In this document: positions 15,875 through 25,088 of the stretch, one piece after another | Position numbering within the stretch: the stretch's first letter is position 1 | How the letters are laid out: each line of letters begins with the position of its first letter | Assembly: GCA_947453155.1 (NCBI GenBank) | Contig: CANGFE010000007.1 | Location: forward strand, 1 to 60,474 | Direction of reading: 5' to 3' | DNA: 60,474 bases | Origin: Beijerinckiaceae bacterium | GTDB lineage: Bacteria > Pseudomonadota > Alphaproteobacteria > Rhizobiales > Beijerinckiaceae | Translations under genes and position numbers: made by a program | Notes under the pieces: generated by a model | What the model was told of the DNA's origin: nothing | Databases searched by the model: none | What the model saw: only the letters and a program-made list of their open reading frames with translations

Positions 15875-17253
15875 GCGAGCGGCTGCCGCGCTCTCTGGCG
15901 CAACGGCTTTTTGCATCTGCCGTTTTGTGGAGTGTGCTGGTCCTGCTGATTGCAGGGCTTATTCTCTCAAGTCTTTATCGCCGGTCGGCGGAAACCGCTT
16001 TTGATGAGCGTTTGGGTGTCTATCTACGCGCCATTGTGGCGGATGTGGCGACACCGGGGGACGATACGCGCACTGAGCCTGGCCAATTGGGCGATCCGCA
16101 ATTCGAATTGTCTCTGTCGGGCTGGTATTGGCAGATCACGCCGCTCTCGCAACAATCGGCCAAAGTGAAGGCTTCGCGTTCGCTCTTTGCGAGCCGTTTG
16201 CCCCGTTTGGCGGATCAGGGCGTGAAGGCAGAATTGGGCGAATATCGCCGTGGCTATGCACAGGGGCCCGATGGTCGCTGGATCCGGCTGGTTGAGCGCG
16301 TCATTGAAACGGATGAGGAGGGCAAATTCCTCATTCAAGTGGCGGCAGCCACCGACCAATTGGAATCCGATATTCATCGCTTTGAATATTCGTTGGCTGG
16401 GACTTTCTTGCTGCTGGCTTTGGCTTTGGGCGCATCGACCATGGTGCAGGTGCGCTTTGGTCTGTCACCGCTGCGCCGATTGCAAAGCGAAGTGACCGCC
16501 ATTCGCCGTGGTGAAGGCGACCGGATTGAGGGCGCCTTTCCGCCTGATCTTGCTCCGCTGGCGGGCGAACTCAATCTCCTCATTTCTTCCAATCGCGAAA
16601 TCGTCGAGCGTGCGCGCACGCAAGTTGGCAATCTGGCCCATGCGTTGAAAACGCCGCTCAGTGTCATCACCAATGAAGCGGAGGCGGATCCTTCGCCCCT
16701 GTCGGGCAAAGTGCGCGAGCAGGCGCAAGTGATGCGCGATCAGGTGAATTATTATCTCGACAAGGCGCGCGCGGCGGCGCGCTCCAATGTGGTGGGCAAT
16801 ACAACGGATGTCGTTGCGGCGACCGAGCAGCTGGTGCGCACCTTCCAGAAAATCTATCGCGATGGCGTGCCGACATTCGACATGCAGTTTGATGGCGATT
16901 TGCGCTTCCGGGGCGAAGAGCAGGATTTTCAGGATATGGTCGGCAATCTGCTCGACAATGCGGGCAAATGGGCCAGCTCAAAAGTGCTGGTGAGCCTGTC
17001 GCTGGAGGCGGGCCCAGCCGGTAGCGGGCAGGACTTTTTGATTCTCTGTGTGGATGACGATGGGCCGGGCCTCCCCCCCGAAGACCGGGATCAGGCGCTC
17101 AAAAGGGGTCGCCGGCTCGATGAAACCAAGCCCGGTTCAGGCCTCGGCCTCTCCATTGTGGGGGACCTGGCGGCCGTTTATGCGGGGGATTTCACGCTGG
17201 AAGACGGTGTTTTGGGTGGCCTGCGGGCCCGACTGCGGCTTCCGGCCGCCTGA
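15871..17253 (+). CDS. feuQ: Sensor histidine kinase, FeuQ-like
   Basis: A 460-residue inner-membrane kinase. An N-terminal span (about 17-37, ASAVLWSVLVLLIAGLILSS) and a second one (about 172-190, LAGTFLLLALALGASTMV) enclose a periplasmic sensor of about 130 residues. HAMP-like text follows, then the H-box NLAHALKTPLSVI, the N-box MVGNLLDNAGKW, and the ATP-lid motifs VDDDGPGLPPEDR and GSGLGLSIVGDLA. The periplasmic domain would be the target of the FeuN-like protein encoded upstream. It is coupled to the regulator gene by ATGA. PhoQ-like kinases of this group respond to envelope conditions; the signal here is unknown. Confidence 0.75.
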   Translation: MSERLPRSLAQRLFASAVLWSVLVLLIAGLILSSLYRRSAETAFDERLGVYLRAIVADVATPGDDTRTEPGQLGDPQFELSLSGWYWQITPLSQQSAKVKASRSLFASRLPRLADQGVKAELGEYRRGYAQGPDGRWIRLVERVIETDEEGKFLIQVAAATDQLESDIHRFEYSLAGTFLLLALALGASTMVQVRFGLSPLRRLQSEVTAIRRGEGDRIEGAFPPDLAPLAGELNLLISSNREIVERARTQVGNLAHALKTPLSVITNEAEADPSPLSGKVREQAQVMRDQVNYYLDKARAAARSNVVGNTTDVVAATEQLVRTFQKIYRDGVPTFDMQFDGDLRFRGEEQDFQDMVGNLLDNAGKWASSKVLVSLSLEAGPAGSGQDFLILCVDDDGPGLPPEDRDQALKRGRRLDETKPGSGLGLSIVGDLAAVYAGDFTLEDGVLGGLRARLRLPAA

Positions 17254-17316
17254 AAAGCCTGACCCGCGACTTTATTCGCCTTTGCCCGCAAGCCTCTGAA
17301 GCGTTAAGACCAGAGC

Positions 17317-18393
17317 ATGATCTGGGCTGCTTTTGCTGTGATGACTGGGGCCGTTGTCTTGGGCGTGCTCTGGCCACTGAGCCGGGCGCGGGCGACTTCT
17401 GCGCGCGCGCCGGATATCGCTTTCTATCATTCGCAGGTTGAAGAGATTGAGCGCGATCTCTCTCTGGGCCTTCTCACCCCCGAAGATGCCGATGCTGCCA
17501 AGGCCGAAGCCGGTCGGCGCTTGCTGCAACATGCGGGCGCGCACGACGTGCAGCGCTCCTCGCGCATGGCTATTCGCGTAGCTGCTGTCTTTGCACTCGT
17601 TGCGATACCTGCGCTTTCGCTCTCGCTTTATTCTTGGTTGGGTAATCCGGATACGCCGGACCTGCCGCTGCAAGCGCGCGTCGAAGAGCGCGAAGGTAAT
17701 GCTGAACTGATGTCGGCCATTGCCAAGATTGAGCAGCATCTTGTGGCCAATCCCGATGATGGGCGTGGCTGGGATATTATCGGCCCCGTCTATATGAAGC
17801 TTGGCCGTTATGAAGAAGCCGCGCGCGCATTTGGCAATGCTGGCCGCATTTTGGGTGATACGCCAGAGCGCTTGGTCGCTCAGGGCGAGTCCCTTGTATA
17901 TGCCGCGCAAGATCGTGTGACGCCGGAAGCCGCTGAGCTTTTCGAAAAGGCGTTGAACCTGCGCGAAGGTCATCCTGTTGCTTATTTCTATCTGGCGCTG
18001 GCGCGCGAGCAGATGGGCGACAAGGATGGTGCGCTTGAAGCCTATACCAATCTCGCACGCGGTACGCCGCCGGACGCGCCGTGGCAGACCGCGGTGCGCG
18101 CACGCATTATGGCACTTGGTGGTCGGATTGAAGCCATTGAGGCGGTGCAAAATGCCATGCCTGCGGAACAACAGGCGATGATCCGCGGCATGGTGGAACA
18201 GCTTGCAGGGCGTCTCGAACAAGATGGTAGCGATGCGGAAGGCTGGCTGCGTCTGATCCGCTCTTATTCTGTCTTGCGCGAAACGGATCTGGCGAAAGCC
18301 GCGCTCACCAAAGCGCGTGCAGCTTTGGCGCAAAATGCTGATGGTTTGAAGCGTGTGAATGCTTTGGCCGATGAACTTGGATTGAAAGGCTGA
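17317..18393 (+). CDS. ccmI: Cytochrome c maturation protein CcmI (CycH)
   Basis: A 358-residue protein. An N-terminal membrane span (about 1-20), a basic/acidic loop with VEEIERDLSLGLLTPEDADAA, and a second span (about 90-110, AAVFALVAIPALSLSLYSW) are the classical CcmI-1 part; the C-terminal half is TPR-like (NPDDGRGWDIIGPVYMKLG, RYEEAARAFGNA). CcmI holds apocytochrome c for the CcmF-CcmH ligation complex at the periplasmic side of the membrane. It heads a compact operon with ccmE, ccmF and ccmH, the cycHJKL order of rhizobia. ccmABCDG are not in this window. Confidence 0.9.
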   Translation: MIWAAFAVMTGAVVLGVLWPLSRARATSARAPDIAFYHSQVEEIERDLSLGLLTPEDADAAKAEAGRRLLQHAGAHDVQRSSRMAIRVAAVFALVAIPALSLSLYSWLGNPDTPDLPLQARVEEREGNAELMSAIAKIEQHLVANPDDGRGWDIIGPVYMKLGRYEEAARAFGNAGRILGDTPERLVAQGESLVYAAQDRVTPEAAELFEKALNLREGHPVAYFYLALAREQMGDKDGALEAYTNLARGTPPDAPWQTAVRARIMALGGRIEAIEAVQNAMPAEQQAMIRGMVEQLAGRLEQDGSDAEGWLRLIRSYSVLRETDLAKAALTKARAALAQNADGLKRVNALADELGLKG

Positions 18394-18395
18394 CC

Positions 18396-18854
18396 ATGAC
18401 CCGCAAGGGCCGCCGCCTCACCCTTATTGCCGCCGCTGTCGCCGTGATTGGCGTGGCGATTGGTCTGGCTTTGTTTGCGTTTCGCGATGGCGTTGTGTTT
18501 TTCGTCACGCCGAGCGAACTGGCAGCCAAGACCGCAGAGATGCGCCCCAATGCGCGCATGCGGATTGGCGGGCTGGTGTTGCCGGGTTCGGTGCAAAAGG
18601 CCGATGAGCGCCATGTGACTTTTGCCATCACCGATAACCAGACCGAAGTGAAAGTCACCTATACGGGCCTGCTGCCGGACCTCTTTCGTGAGGGGCAGGG
18701 CGTTGTCGCCGAAGGTCAGTTGATCAATGGCGTGTTTCGCGCTGATAGCGTGCTCGCCAAACATGATGAAAAATATATGCCGCGAGAAGTTGCCGATTCC
18801 TTGAAGCAGCAAGGTGTCTGGAACGACGGTTCCGGCAAACAAGAGAAGAAGTGA
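18396..18854 (+). CDS. ccmE: Haem chaperone CcmE (CycJ)
   Basis: A 152-residue membrane-anchored haem chaperone. One N-terminal span (about 9-28, LIAAAVAVIGVAIGLALFAF) leads to the OB-fold domain with FFVTPSELAAK, MRIGGLVLPGSV and VTYTGLLPDLFREGQGVVAEG. The haem-binding histidine is in LAKHDEKYMP, the conserved HDExYxP motif. It receives haem from CcmC/CcmAB and passes it to CcmF. Start follows ccmI by 2 bases; the next start is 10 bases after its stop. Confidence 0.95.
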   Translation: MTRKGRRLTLIAAAVAVIGVAIGLALFAFRDGVVFFVTPSELAAKTAEMRPNARMRIGGLVLPGSVQKADERHVTFAITDNQTEVKVTYTGLLPDLFREGQGVVAEGQLINGVFRADSVLAKHDEKYMPREVADSLKQQGVWNDGSGKQEKK

Positions 18855-18864
18855 GGGACCGCGC

Positions 18865-20838
18865 ATGATCGTCGAGATTGGACATTATGCGCTTGTTCTG
18901 GCTCTGGCTCTGGCCATTGTGCAGGGCTTGGCCCCGCTGATTGGCGCGATCCGCCGCGATGCGCCTTTGATGGCGATGGCGCAGCCGGCGGCTGTGATGC
19001 AATTCCTGCTCATCGGCCTGTCTTTTGCCGCGCTGACACATTCATATGTGACATCCGATTTCTCGGTCGTGAATGTGTTTGAAAACTCCCATTCGCTAAA
19101 GCCGATGATTTACAAAATCTCGGGCGTGTGGGGAAACCATGAAGGCTCGATGCTTTTGTGGGTTCTGATCCTGGCTTTGTTTGGCGCCACTGTCGCTGTG
19201 TTCTCGCGCGGCATGCCCGATGATTTGCGCGCCCTTGTGCTGGCCGTGCAAAGCTGGATTTCGGCGGCCTTTCTGCTGTTCGTTCTGCTGACATCCAATC
19301 CGTTTGCGCGTTTGAATCCAGCGCCGCTTGAGGGGCGTGATCTCAATCCGCTTTTGCAAGATCCGGGCTTGGCCATTCATCCGCCGCTTCTCTATATCGG
19401 CTATGTCGGCTTTTCGATTACCTTCTCCTTCGCCGCTGCCGCGCTGATCTCGGGTCGCATTGATGCGGCTTGGGCACGCTATATTCGGCCCTGGACTTTG
19501 GGCGCTTGGGTTTTTCTGACGCTTGGCATCGCGATGGGTTCTTACTGGGCCTATTACACACTGGGTTGGGGCGGTTTCTGGTTTTGGGATCCGGTGGAAA
19601 ATGCCTCGCTCATGCCTTGGCTTGCGGGCACGGCGCTGCTGCATAGTGCGGCGGTGATGGAAAAGCGTGATGCGCTGAAAATCTGGACGATCTTTCTCGC
19701 CATCCTCGCTTTCTCGCTGTCGCTGCTCGGCACATTTTTGGTGCGCTCGGGCGTTCTGACATCGGTTCATTCTTTCGCGAGCGATCCGCAGCGTGGTGTG
19801 TTTATTCTCGCCATTCTGGTTTTCTTCATTGGCGGGTCGCTGGCTTTGTTCGCGTTCCGCGCTTCCGCGCTGAAGCCCGGCGGGATTTTTGCGCCTGTGT
19901 CGCGCGAAGGCGCGTTGGTGCTCAACAATCTTTTGCTGACGACGAGCTGCGCCACGGTTTTCATCGGCACGCTTTACCCCCTGGCGCTGGAAGCGGTGAC
20001 GGATGAGAAAATCTCCGTTGGCGCACCTTTCTTTAATCTGACCTTTGGCCCGCTGTTCATTCCGATCATTCTGGCCATGCCGATCGGGCAAATGCTGGCA
20101 TGGAAGCGCGGCGACTTGCTGGGCGCCGCGCAGCGTCTCGTGCTGGCTTGTGTACTGGGCGTTGCAGGAATGGTGGTGCTTTATGCTTTGCGCGGTGGCT
20201 CGGTTGTTCCAGCCATTTTGGCGGGGCTTGCTGTCTATCTGACGATTGGCTCTTTCACGGAAATCTATGGTCGTGTGCGTGGTGCCAAAGATGCTTCGTC
20301 ACTTGTTGCGCGCGCACTCGGCCTGCCGCGTTCGGCTTGGGGCACGGCCATTGCTCATGCGGGTGTGGGGCTGACATTGTTTGGTCTGGCAGCGACCGGC
20401 TGGGGCGTCGAGCGCATTGTCTCGGCTAAAATCAACGAGCCCATTGCTGTTGGCCCTTATGAAGTGGTGGTGACGGATATCGCGCCGCGTGATGGCTCGA
20501 ATTACAAAGATCTTGTGGCCCATACGCAGATCCGCGAAGGCGGGCGTGTGGTGGCAGAAATGGATCCCTCGCGCCGCTCCTTCACCACGCGCACCATGGT
20601 GCGCACAGAAGCCGGCATTGTGACGCTCGGCTTGGGCCAGGTTTACATGAATATTGCCGATGTGCGCATTGATGGCGCGATTGACCTGCGTCTCTATTGG
20701 AAGCCCTATGTGGCCCTGATCTGGCTTGGCGCTTTGGTCATGTCGCTCGGTGGACTTCTCTCGATGGCGGATCGACGTTTGCGTATTGGTATCGCCAAAC
20801 GCGCGGCGACCCGCGTGCAGACAGCGGCGGCGGAGTAG
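18865..20838 (+). CDS. ccmF: Haem lyase subunit CcmF (CycK)
   Basis: A 657-residue polytopic membrane protein with about 14-15 spans. The tryptophan-rich haem-handling motif [18 protein letters not shown] is near residue 230, followed by [15 protein letters not shown]; a conserved periplasmic domain ([25 protein letters not shown]) precedes the last span. Together with CcmH and CcmI it attaches haem b to CxxCH motifs of c-type cytochromes, such as CcoO and CcoP encoded later in this window. ATG 18865 has GAGGGA upstream. Confidence 0.95.
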   Translation: MIVEIGHYALVLALALAIVQGLAPLIGAIRRDAPLMAMAQPAAVMQFLLIGLSFAALTHSYVTSDFSVVNVFENSHSLKPMIYKISGVWGNHEGSMLLWVLILALFGATVAVFSRGMPDDLRALVLAVQSWISAAFLLFVLLTSNPFARLNPAPLEGRDLNPLLQDPGLAIHPPLLYIGYVGFSITFSFAAAALISGRIDAAWARYIRPWTLGAWVFLTLGIAMGSYWAYYTLGWGGFWFWDPVENASLMPWLAGTALLHSAAVMEKRDALKIWTIFLAILAFSLSLLGTFLVRSGVLTSVHSFASDPQRGVFILAILVFFIGGSLALFAFRASALKPGGIFAPVSREGALVLNNLLLTTSCATVFIGTLYPLALEAVTDEKISVGAPFFNLTFGPLFIPIILAMPIGQMLAWKRGDLLGAAQRLVLACVLGVAGMVVLYALRGGSVVPAILAGLAVYLTIGSFTEIYGRVRGAKDASSLVARALGLPRSAWGTAIAHAGVGLTLFGLAATGWGVERIVSAKINEPIAVGPYEVVVTDIAPRDGSNYKDLVAHTQIREGGRVVAEMDPSRRSFTTRTMVRTEAGIVTLGLGQVYMNIADVRIDGAIDLRLYWKPYVALIWLGALVMSLGGLLSMADRRLRIGIAKRAATRVQTAAAE

Positions 20839-20842
20839 CTCC

Positions 20843-21310
20843 ATGCGTTTTGTCCTCGCGCTCTGTCTCTCACTGCTGCCTTCGCTCGCTCTGGCTGTGC
20901 AGCCGGGTGAGATATTGGCTGACCCCAAGATGGAGGCGCGGGCGCGCGATATTTCTGCAGAGCTGCGCTGCCTAGTTTGTCAAAACCAATCGATTGATGA
21001 TTCCGATGCCGCGCTCGCACGTGATCTGCGCTTGCTGGTGCGCGAGCGGCTGAAGGCGGGCGATAGCGACATGCAGGTGCGCGATTATCTTGTCGCGCGG
21101 TATGGCGATTTCATTCTGCTAAAGCCGCCGTTCAAAATGGAAACGCTTCTGCTGTGGCTGATGCCTTTCGCTGTTTTGCTGGCGGGAGCTGCAGCTCTGA
21201 TAGCCTTTACCCGGCGCCGCCCAGTGGAGCCTGTGGCGGCACAGTCCTTGTCAGACACGGAAAAGAACCGCCTGCAGGCGCTGCTTTCGGCAGATGGTGA
21301 CAAGCGCTAA
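20843..21310 (+). CDS. ccmH: Thioredoxin-like haem lyase subunit CcmH (CycL)
   Basis: A 155-residue protein with a signal peptide (1-18), the redox motif [15 protein letters not shown] that reduces apocytochrome cysteines, and a single C-terminal span (about 104-122, [20 protein letters not shown]) leaving a short cytoplasmic tail. Length is that of the short CcmH/CycL form, with the TPR part encoded separately as ccmI. Four bases separate it from ccmF, so it closes the ccmIEFH operon. The next gene is degP after 120 bases. Confidence 0.94.
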   Translation: MRFVLALCLSLLPSLALAVQPGEILADPKMEARARDISAELRCLVCQNQSIDDSDAALARDLRLLVRERLKAGDSDMQVRDYLVARYGDFILLKPPFKMETLLLWLMPFAVLLAGAAALIAFTRRRPVEPVAAQSLSDTEKNRLQALLSADGDKR

Positions 21311-21430
21311 AGCCTGACCTTACGAATTTTTCATCTTCTCTCCATCGCGGCGTAAGCTTCTCTCCGCCATTTTCGTTTCTCGAGCACGGAAAAATCCGTC
21401 CTTCCGAGATTTTGAAAATGGAGTTTTGCG

Positions 21431-22930
21431 ATGTCGCTCTCTTCTCTCCCCAAAGCCCACCGCGCCGCTTTGCTCGGCGCTGTTGCTGTGATCTCCGCCA
21501 CTGGCTTGGGTGTGCATGTCTTGCACCCGGCGCAAGCGCAAACGCCGCCTGCGCTGATGGCGCCTGCTGCCCCCGCTTCCTTCGCTAATATTGTGGAGCG
21601 CGTGCGTGGTGCTGTTGTCGCTGTCAAAGTGAAGACGCTTGAGACTGCGGAAGCGGATGATGACAATCAAATGCCATTTCCGCAGATGCGCCCAGGTGAC
21701 CCGCTGGAGCGTTTCTTCCGCCGCTTTGGTGGCGAGGGCGGCGTGCCCTTTGGCCGCCAGCAGCGCCCGCGCAGCGGGCAGGCGCTTGGCTCTGGCTTTA
21801 TCATTTCAGAAGACGGCTATGTGGTGACGAATCATCACGTGGTCGAACATGCCAGCGAAGTGTCGATCACTCTGGATGACGGGCGTAATGTTTCTGCTGA
21901 AGTGGTGGGCGCAGATCAGCGCACCGATTTGGCTTTGCTGAAAATCAAAGACAAGGGGCCGTTCACCTCCGTTGCTTTTGCCCGTGAGATGCCGCGCGTC
22001 GGGGATTGGGTGATTGCGGTGGGCAATCCCTTTGGTCTGGGTGGCACGGTCACTGCGGGCATTGTTTCGGCGCGTGGACGCGACATTGGCGCAGGGCCCT
22101 ATGATGACTTTTTGCAGATTGATGCTTCCGTCAATCGTGGCAATTCCGGTGGACCGACGTTCAACACGCGTGGTGAAGTGGTCGGCGTGAATACGGCGAT
22201 TTTCTCGCCATCTGGTGGTTCTGTCGGCATTGGCTTTGCCATTCCCACAGAAGTGGCGCGCGATGTGGTGGATTCCTTACGCAACAAAGGCTCTGTCGCG
22301 CGCGGTTGGATCGGCGTGCAAATCCAGGGCGTGACCAAAGACATTGCCGAAAGCCTAGGCGCGAAAGAGGCCAAAGGCGCGCTTGTGTCTGATTTGCAGG
22401 CGGGCTCACCAGCCGGTGCGGCAGGTCTTCGCGCGGGTGATATTATCGTGGCCGTTGATGGTGAGCGTATCGAGGGGCCGCGTGAGTTGGCGCGCAAGAT
22501 TGCGAGCTTTGGACCTGAGAAGCAGATTGATCTTACTTATTTGCGCGATGGCCGCGAGCAACATGCCCATGTCAAACTCGGCGCGCTGCCGCCAGAAAAT
22601 CCCCGCCGCGCTGAGCGGGGTGGCGGCAATGGCAATCCAGAGCGCAATGCACTCACAGGTCTTGGGCTCACATTGGCACCGGCTTCCGCTGTTGCTGGCG
22701 CGGGGCGCGAGGGCGTTGTCGTGGCTGAGGTTGATCCGGATGGTGTCGCTTCGCAAATGGGGCTGAAGGCGGGAGATGTCATTCTGGAAGCGGGCGGCCA
22801 GAAAGTGGAGCGCCCCTCTGACGTGAGCTTGGCCTTGAGCAATGCGCGCAAAGAGGGCCGCCGTGCGGTGCTGCTGCGGGTGAAGACGGGTGACAATACC
22901 CGTTTCATCGCGCTTGCCCCGGCGGGTTAG
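21431..22930 (+). CDS. degP: Do-family periplasmic serine protease DegP/HtrA
   Basis: A 499-residue protease-chaperone. A signal peptide ends at about residue 36 (HPAQAQ). The trypsin-like domain has His136 in VTNHHVVEHA, Asp166 in RTDLALLKI and Ser239 in GNSGGPTFN. Two PDZ domains follow (about 290-380, GWIGVQIQGVTKDIA; and about 410-495, TGLGLTLAPASAVAG). It removes misfolded envelope proteins. Its place after ccmIEFH and before a two-component pair is conserved in rhizobia. GGAG precedes ATG 21431. The 120-base upstream gap has a short hairpin ACGGA-AAAA-TCCGT, with no clear RpoE-type promoter found by eye. Confidence 0.92.
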   Translation: MSLSSLPKAHRAALLGAVAVISATGLGVHVLHPAQAQTPPALMAPAAPASFANIVERVRGAVVAVKVKTLETAEADDDNQMPFPQMRPGDPLERFFRRFGGEGGVPFGRQQRPRSGQALGSGFIISEDGYVVTNHHVVEHASEVSITLDDGRNVSAEVVGADQRTDLALLKIKDKGPFTSVAFAREMPRVGDWVIAVGNPFGLGGTVTAGIVSARGRDIGAGPYDDFLQIDASVNRGNSGGPTFNTRGEVVGVNTAIFSPSGGSVGIGFAIPTEVARDVVDSLRNKGSVARGWIGVQIQGVTKDIAESLGAKEAKGALVSDLQAGSPAGAAGLRAGDIIVAVDGERIEGPRELARKIASFGPEKQIDLTYLRDGREQHAHVKLGALPPENPRRAERGGGNGNPERNALTGLGLTLAPASAVAGAGREGVVVAEVDPDGVASQMGLKAGDVILEAGGQKVERPSDVSLALSNARKEGRRAVLLRVKTGDNTRFIALAPAG

Positions 22931-22952
22931 CGCCTTTGTTTGAGGATAGAGC

Positions 22953-22981
22953 GGCGGGTCTGGTTTTGATCCGCCCTTTTT
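22953..22981 (+). terminator. Rho-independent terminator after degP
   Basis: GGCGGGTC-TGGTTTT-GATCCGCC makes an eight-pair stem with one G-U pair, followed by C and five T residues. It separates degP from the downstream two-component operon. Confidence 0.75.
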
Positions 22982-23008
22982 CCATGCCCAAGCTCGAAGG
23001 AAATGGCT

Positions 23009-23704
23009 ATGATTGCGCCCATGCGCATCCTGATTATTGAAGACGATCCGGACTCCGCCGCCTATCTGGTGAAAGCATTTAGCGAGGCGGGCCATGTGGC
23101 TGACCATGCAGCTAATGGGCTGGAAGGTTATGCGCAGGCGCGCGATGGCGCCTATGACGTGCTGATTGTCGATCGCATGTTGCCCAAGCTTGATGGTCTG
23201 TCGCTGATTGGCGGTTTGCGCGAGCAAAAGATTGATACGCCCGTTTTGATCCTCTCTGCGCTCGGCCAAGTGGATGACCGCGTGAAGGGCTTGCGCGCCG
23301 GGGGCGATGATTATCTGACCAAGCCTTATGCCTTTTCCGAATTGCTGGCGCGGGTGGAAGTGCTGCAACGGCGCAAGGGCGGCGGGGCAGCTGATGCCAC
23401 CGTCTTGCGTGTCGGCGAGCTCGAGCTGGACCGACTGTCGCATAAGCTCACGCGTGAGGGCAAAGAGATCCAAATTCAGCCACGCGAATTTCGTCTGCTT
23501 GAATATCTCATGAAACATGCGGGGCAGGTGGTGACGCGTACCATGCTGCTGGAACATGTCTGGGACTACCACTTTGATCCGCAGACCAATGTGATTGACG
23601 TGCATATGTCGCGTCTGCGTTCTAAAATCGACAAGGGCTATGATGCGCCGCTGCTGCATACGATCCGTGGCTCTGGATATATGATCCGTGACAGCGCTCG
23701 GTAA
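23009..23704 (+). CDS. OmpR-family response regulator
   Basis: A 231-residue regulator. The receiver domain has EDD near residues 11-13, the phospho-acceptor Asp in VLIVDRMLPKLDG and the Lys in DDYLTKPYAF. A winged helix with QPREFRLLEYLMKHAGQVV and NVIDVHMSRLRSKIDKG, TIRGSGYMI, follows. AAGGA at 22997-23001 sits seven bases before ATG 23009, so I prefer it over ATG 23003. It overlaps its kinase gene by 17 bases. Its regulon cannot be told from sequence; synteny with degP and glnE suggests an envelope-linked housekeeping role. Confidence 0.88.
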   Translation: MIAPMRILIIEDDPDSAAYLVKAFSEAGHVADHAANGLEGYAQARDGAYDVLIVDRMLPKLDGLSLIGGLREQKIDTPVLILSALGQVDDRVKGLRAGGDDYLTKPYAFSELLARVEVLQRRKGGGAADATVLRVGELELDRLSHKLTREGKEIQIQPREFRLLEYLMKHAGQVVTRTMLLEHVWDYHFDPQTNVIDVHMSRLRSKIDKGYDAPLLHTIRGSGYMIRDSAR

Positions 23705-25088
23705 ACTTTTCCGCACGACAGCTTTCAAACTGTCGCTCGCTTATCTCGTCGTCTTTGCGATTGGCGCGGGCCTCGTGCTCGGGCGTGTGGCGTGGAACGT
23801 GAAAGGTCTGTTGGACGATCAGATCAATTCGACCATTGAAGCCGAGATCAAAGGTCTTTCCGAACAATATGCGCAGGGAGGAATCCGGCGCCTTGTTTTC
23901 GTGGTGGAACAGCGCATCCGGCAACCGGGCGCGTCGCTCTATCTTGTCACCAGCCCCAACGGGCAGGCGATTGCGGGCAATGTGATTGAATTGCAGCCCG
24001 GCGCCTTGGAGCAAGAAGGCGTGATCGAGACCACTTACCGGCGCGATGATGATCGCACGACCAATCACCAGCATCAGGCTTTGGCGCAGGTGTTCCTTTT
24101 GCCAGGCGGTTTTCGTCTGCTCGTCGGGCGTGATCTGGGAGATCGCGAAAATCTGCGTCATGTGATGACGCGCGCTTTGTTTACCTCGCTGGCTTGGCTG
24201 GTGCTGATTGGCACGCTCGGCGGTTTATTTGTGGCACGGCGGGTGTTGCAACGCGTGGATGCGATCAGTGCGTCAGCCCATGAAATCATGAAAGGCGATC
24301 TGTCGCGTCGTCTACCTCTCTCGGGCAGTCATGATGAACTGGATCGGTTGGCGTTCAATCTCAATGCCATGCTGGAGCGCATTGACGAATTGATGACGGG
24401 GCTGAAAGAGGTCTCAGACAATATTGCCCATGACCTCAAAACGCCTTTGACGCGGCTGCGCAATCATGCGGATGAAGCTTTGCGCGAAGGCGGCTCACCA
24501 GACGTCATGCAACAGGCTTTGGAACGCGTGTTGGATGAAGCGGATGGCTTGATCCGCATTTTCAACGCGCTTCTGACGATTGCGCGGTTGGAGGCGGGCC
24601 AAGCCGGTGGTGAGATGAAGCCTTGCGACCCGGCAGATATTCTCGCCGATATGGTCGAGCTTTATGAGCCGCTGGCCGAAGAAGACGGCGCGCATATATT
24701 AGTTGATGCACAAGCAGGCCTGAGCATTATGGCTAATCGCGAGTTGATTGGACAGGCGTTTGCCAATCTCGTCGATAATGCTCTGAAATATGGGTTGACC
24801 GAGACGGCGCGCGATATTTCGGCAGACATAAAACGCGTCGGCGTGATGGTTGAAATTTCAATTGCGGATCATGGCGCAGGCATTGCCGTGCCTGATCGTG
24901 CGCGCGTAACAGATCGATTTGTGCGTTTGGAAGGTTCGCGTTCGCGGCCAGGATCTGGGCTTGGTCTGTCGATGGCGCAGGCGATTTTGAAATTGCATGG
25001 CGGTGAATTGCGGATTGAAGACAATGCGCCGGGTTTGCGTGTTGTGCTGGCACTGCCTCTAATTGATGCGCAGGTGCGGCATGGTTGA
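23688..25088 (+). CDS. Membrane sensor histidine kinase (partner of the 23009 regulator)
   Basis: A 466-residue kinase starting at GTG 23688 inside the regulator gene. Spans at about 12-33 (FKLSLAYLVVFAIGAGLVLG) and 165-185 (ALFTSLAWLVLIGTLGGLFV) bound a periplasmic sensor. HAMP (RRVLQRVDAISASAHEIMKG), H-box DNIAHDLKTPLTRLR, N-box NLVDNALKYG and ATP-lid GSGLGLSMAQAIL follow. The stop overlaps the glnE start (ATGGTTGA), making regulator, kinase and glnE one transcription unit. Signal unknown. Confidence 0.9.
   Translation: MTALGKLFRTTAFKLSLAYLVVFAIGAGLVLGRVAWNVKGLLDDQINSTIEAEIKGLSEQYAQGGIRRLVFVVEQRIRQPGASLYLVTSPNGQAIAGNVIELQPGALEQEGVIETTYRRDDDRTTNHQHQALAQVFLLPGGFRLLVGRDLGDRENLRHVMTRALFTSLAWLVLIGTLGGLFVARRVLQRVDAISASAHEIMKGDLSRRLPLSGSHDELDRLAFNLNAMLERIDELMTGLKEVSDNIAHDLKTPLTRLRNHADEALREGGSPDVMQQALERVLDEADGLIRIFNALLTIARLEAGQAGGEMKPCDPADILADMVELYEPLAEEDGAHILVDAQAGLSIMANRELIGQAFANLVDNALKYGLTETARDISADIKRVGVMVEISIADHGAGIAVPDRARVTDRFVRLEGSRSRPGSGLGLSMAQAILKLHGGELRIEDNAPGLRVVLALPLIDAQVRHG

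Noticed and set aside
19096..20091. Long open frame on the minus strand inside ccmF (331 codons).
   Set aside because: It is antisense to a well-supported gene, has odd composition rich in Arg, Gln and His, and no recognisable domain. Similar antisense frames occur in terL, gp15 and ccoN and are effects of codon use.
21311..21430. Terminator after ccmH at ACGGA-AAAA-TCCGT.
   Set aside because: Five-pair stem with no T-run; too weak to call.
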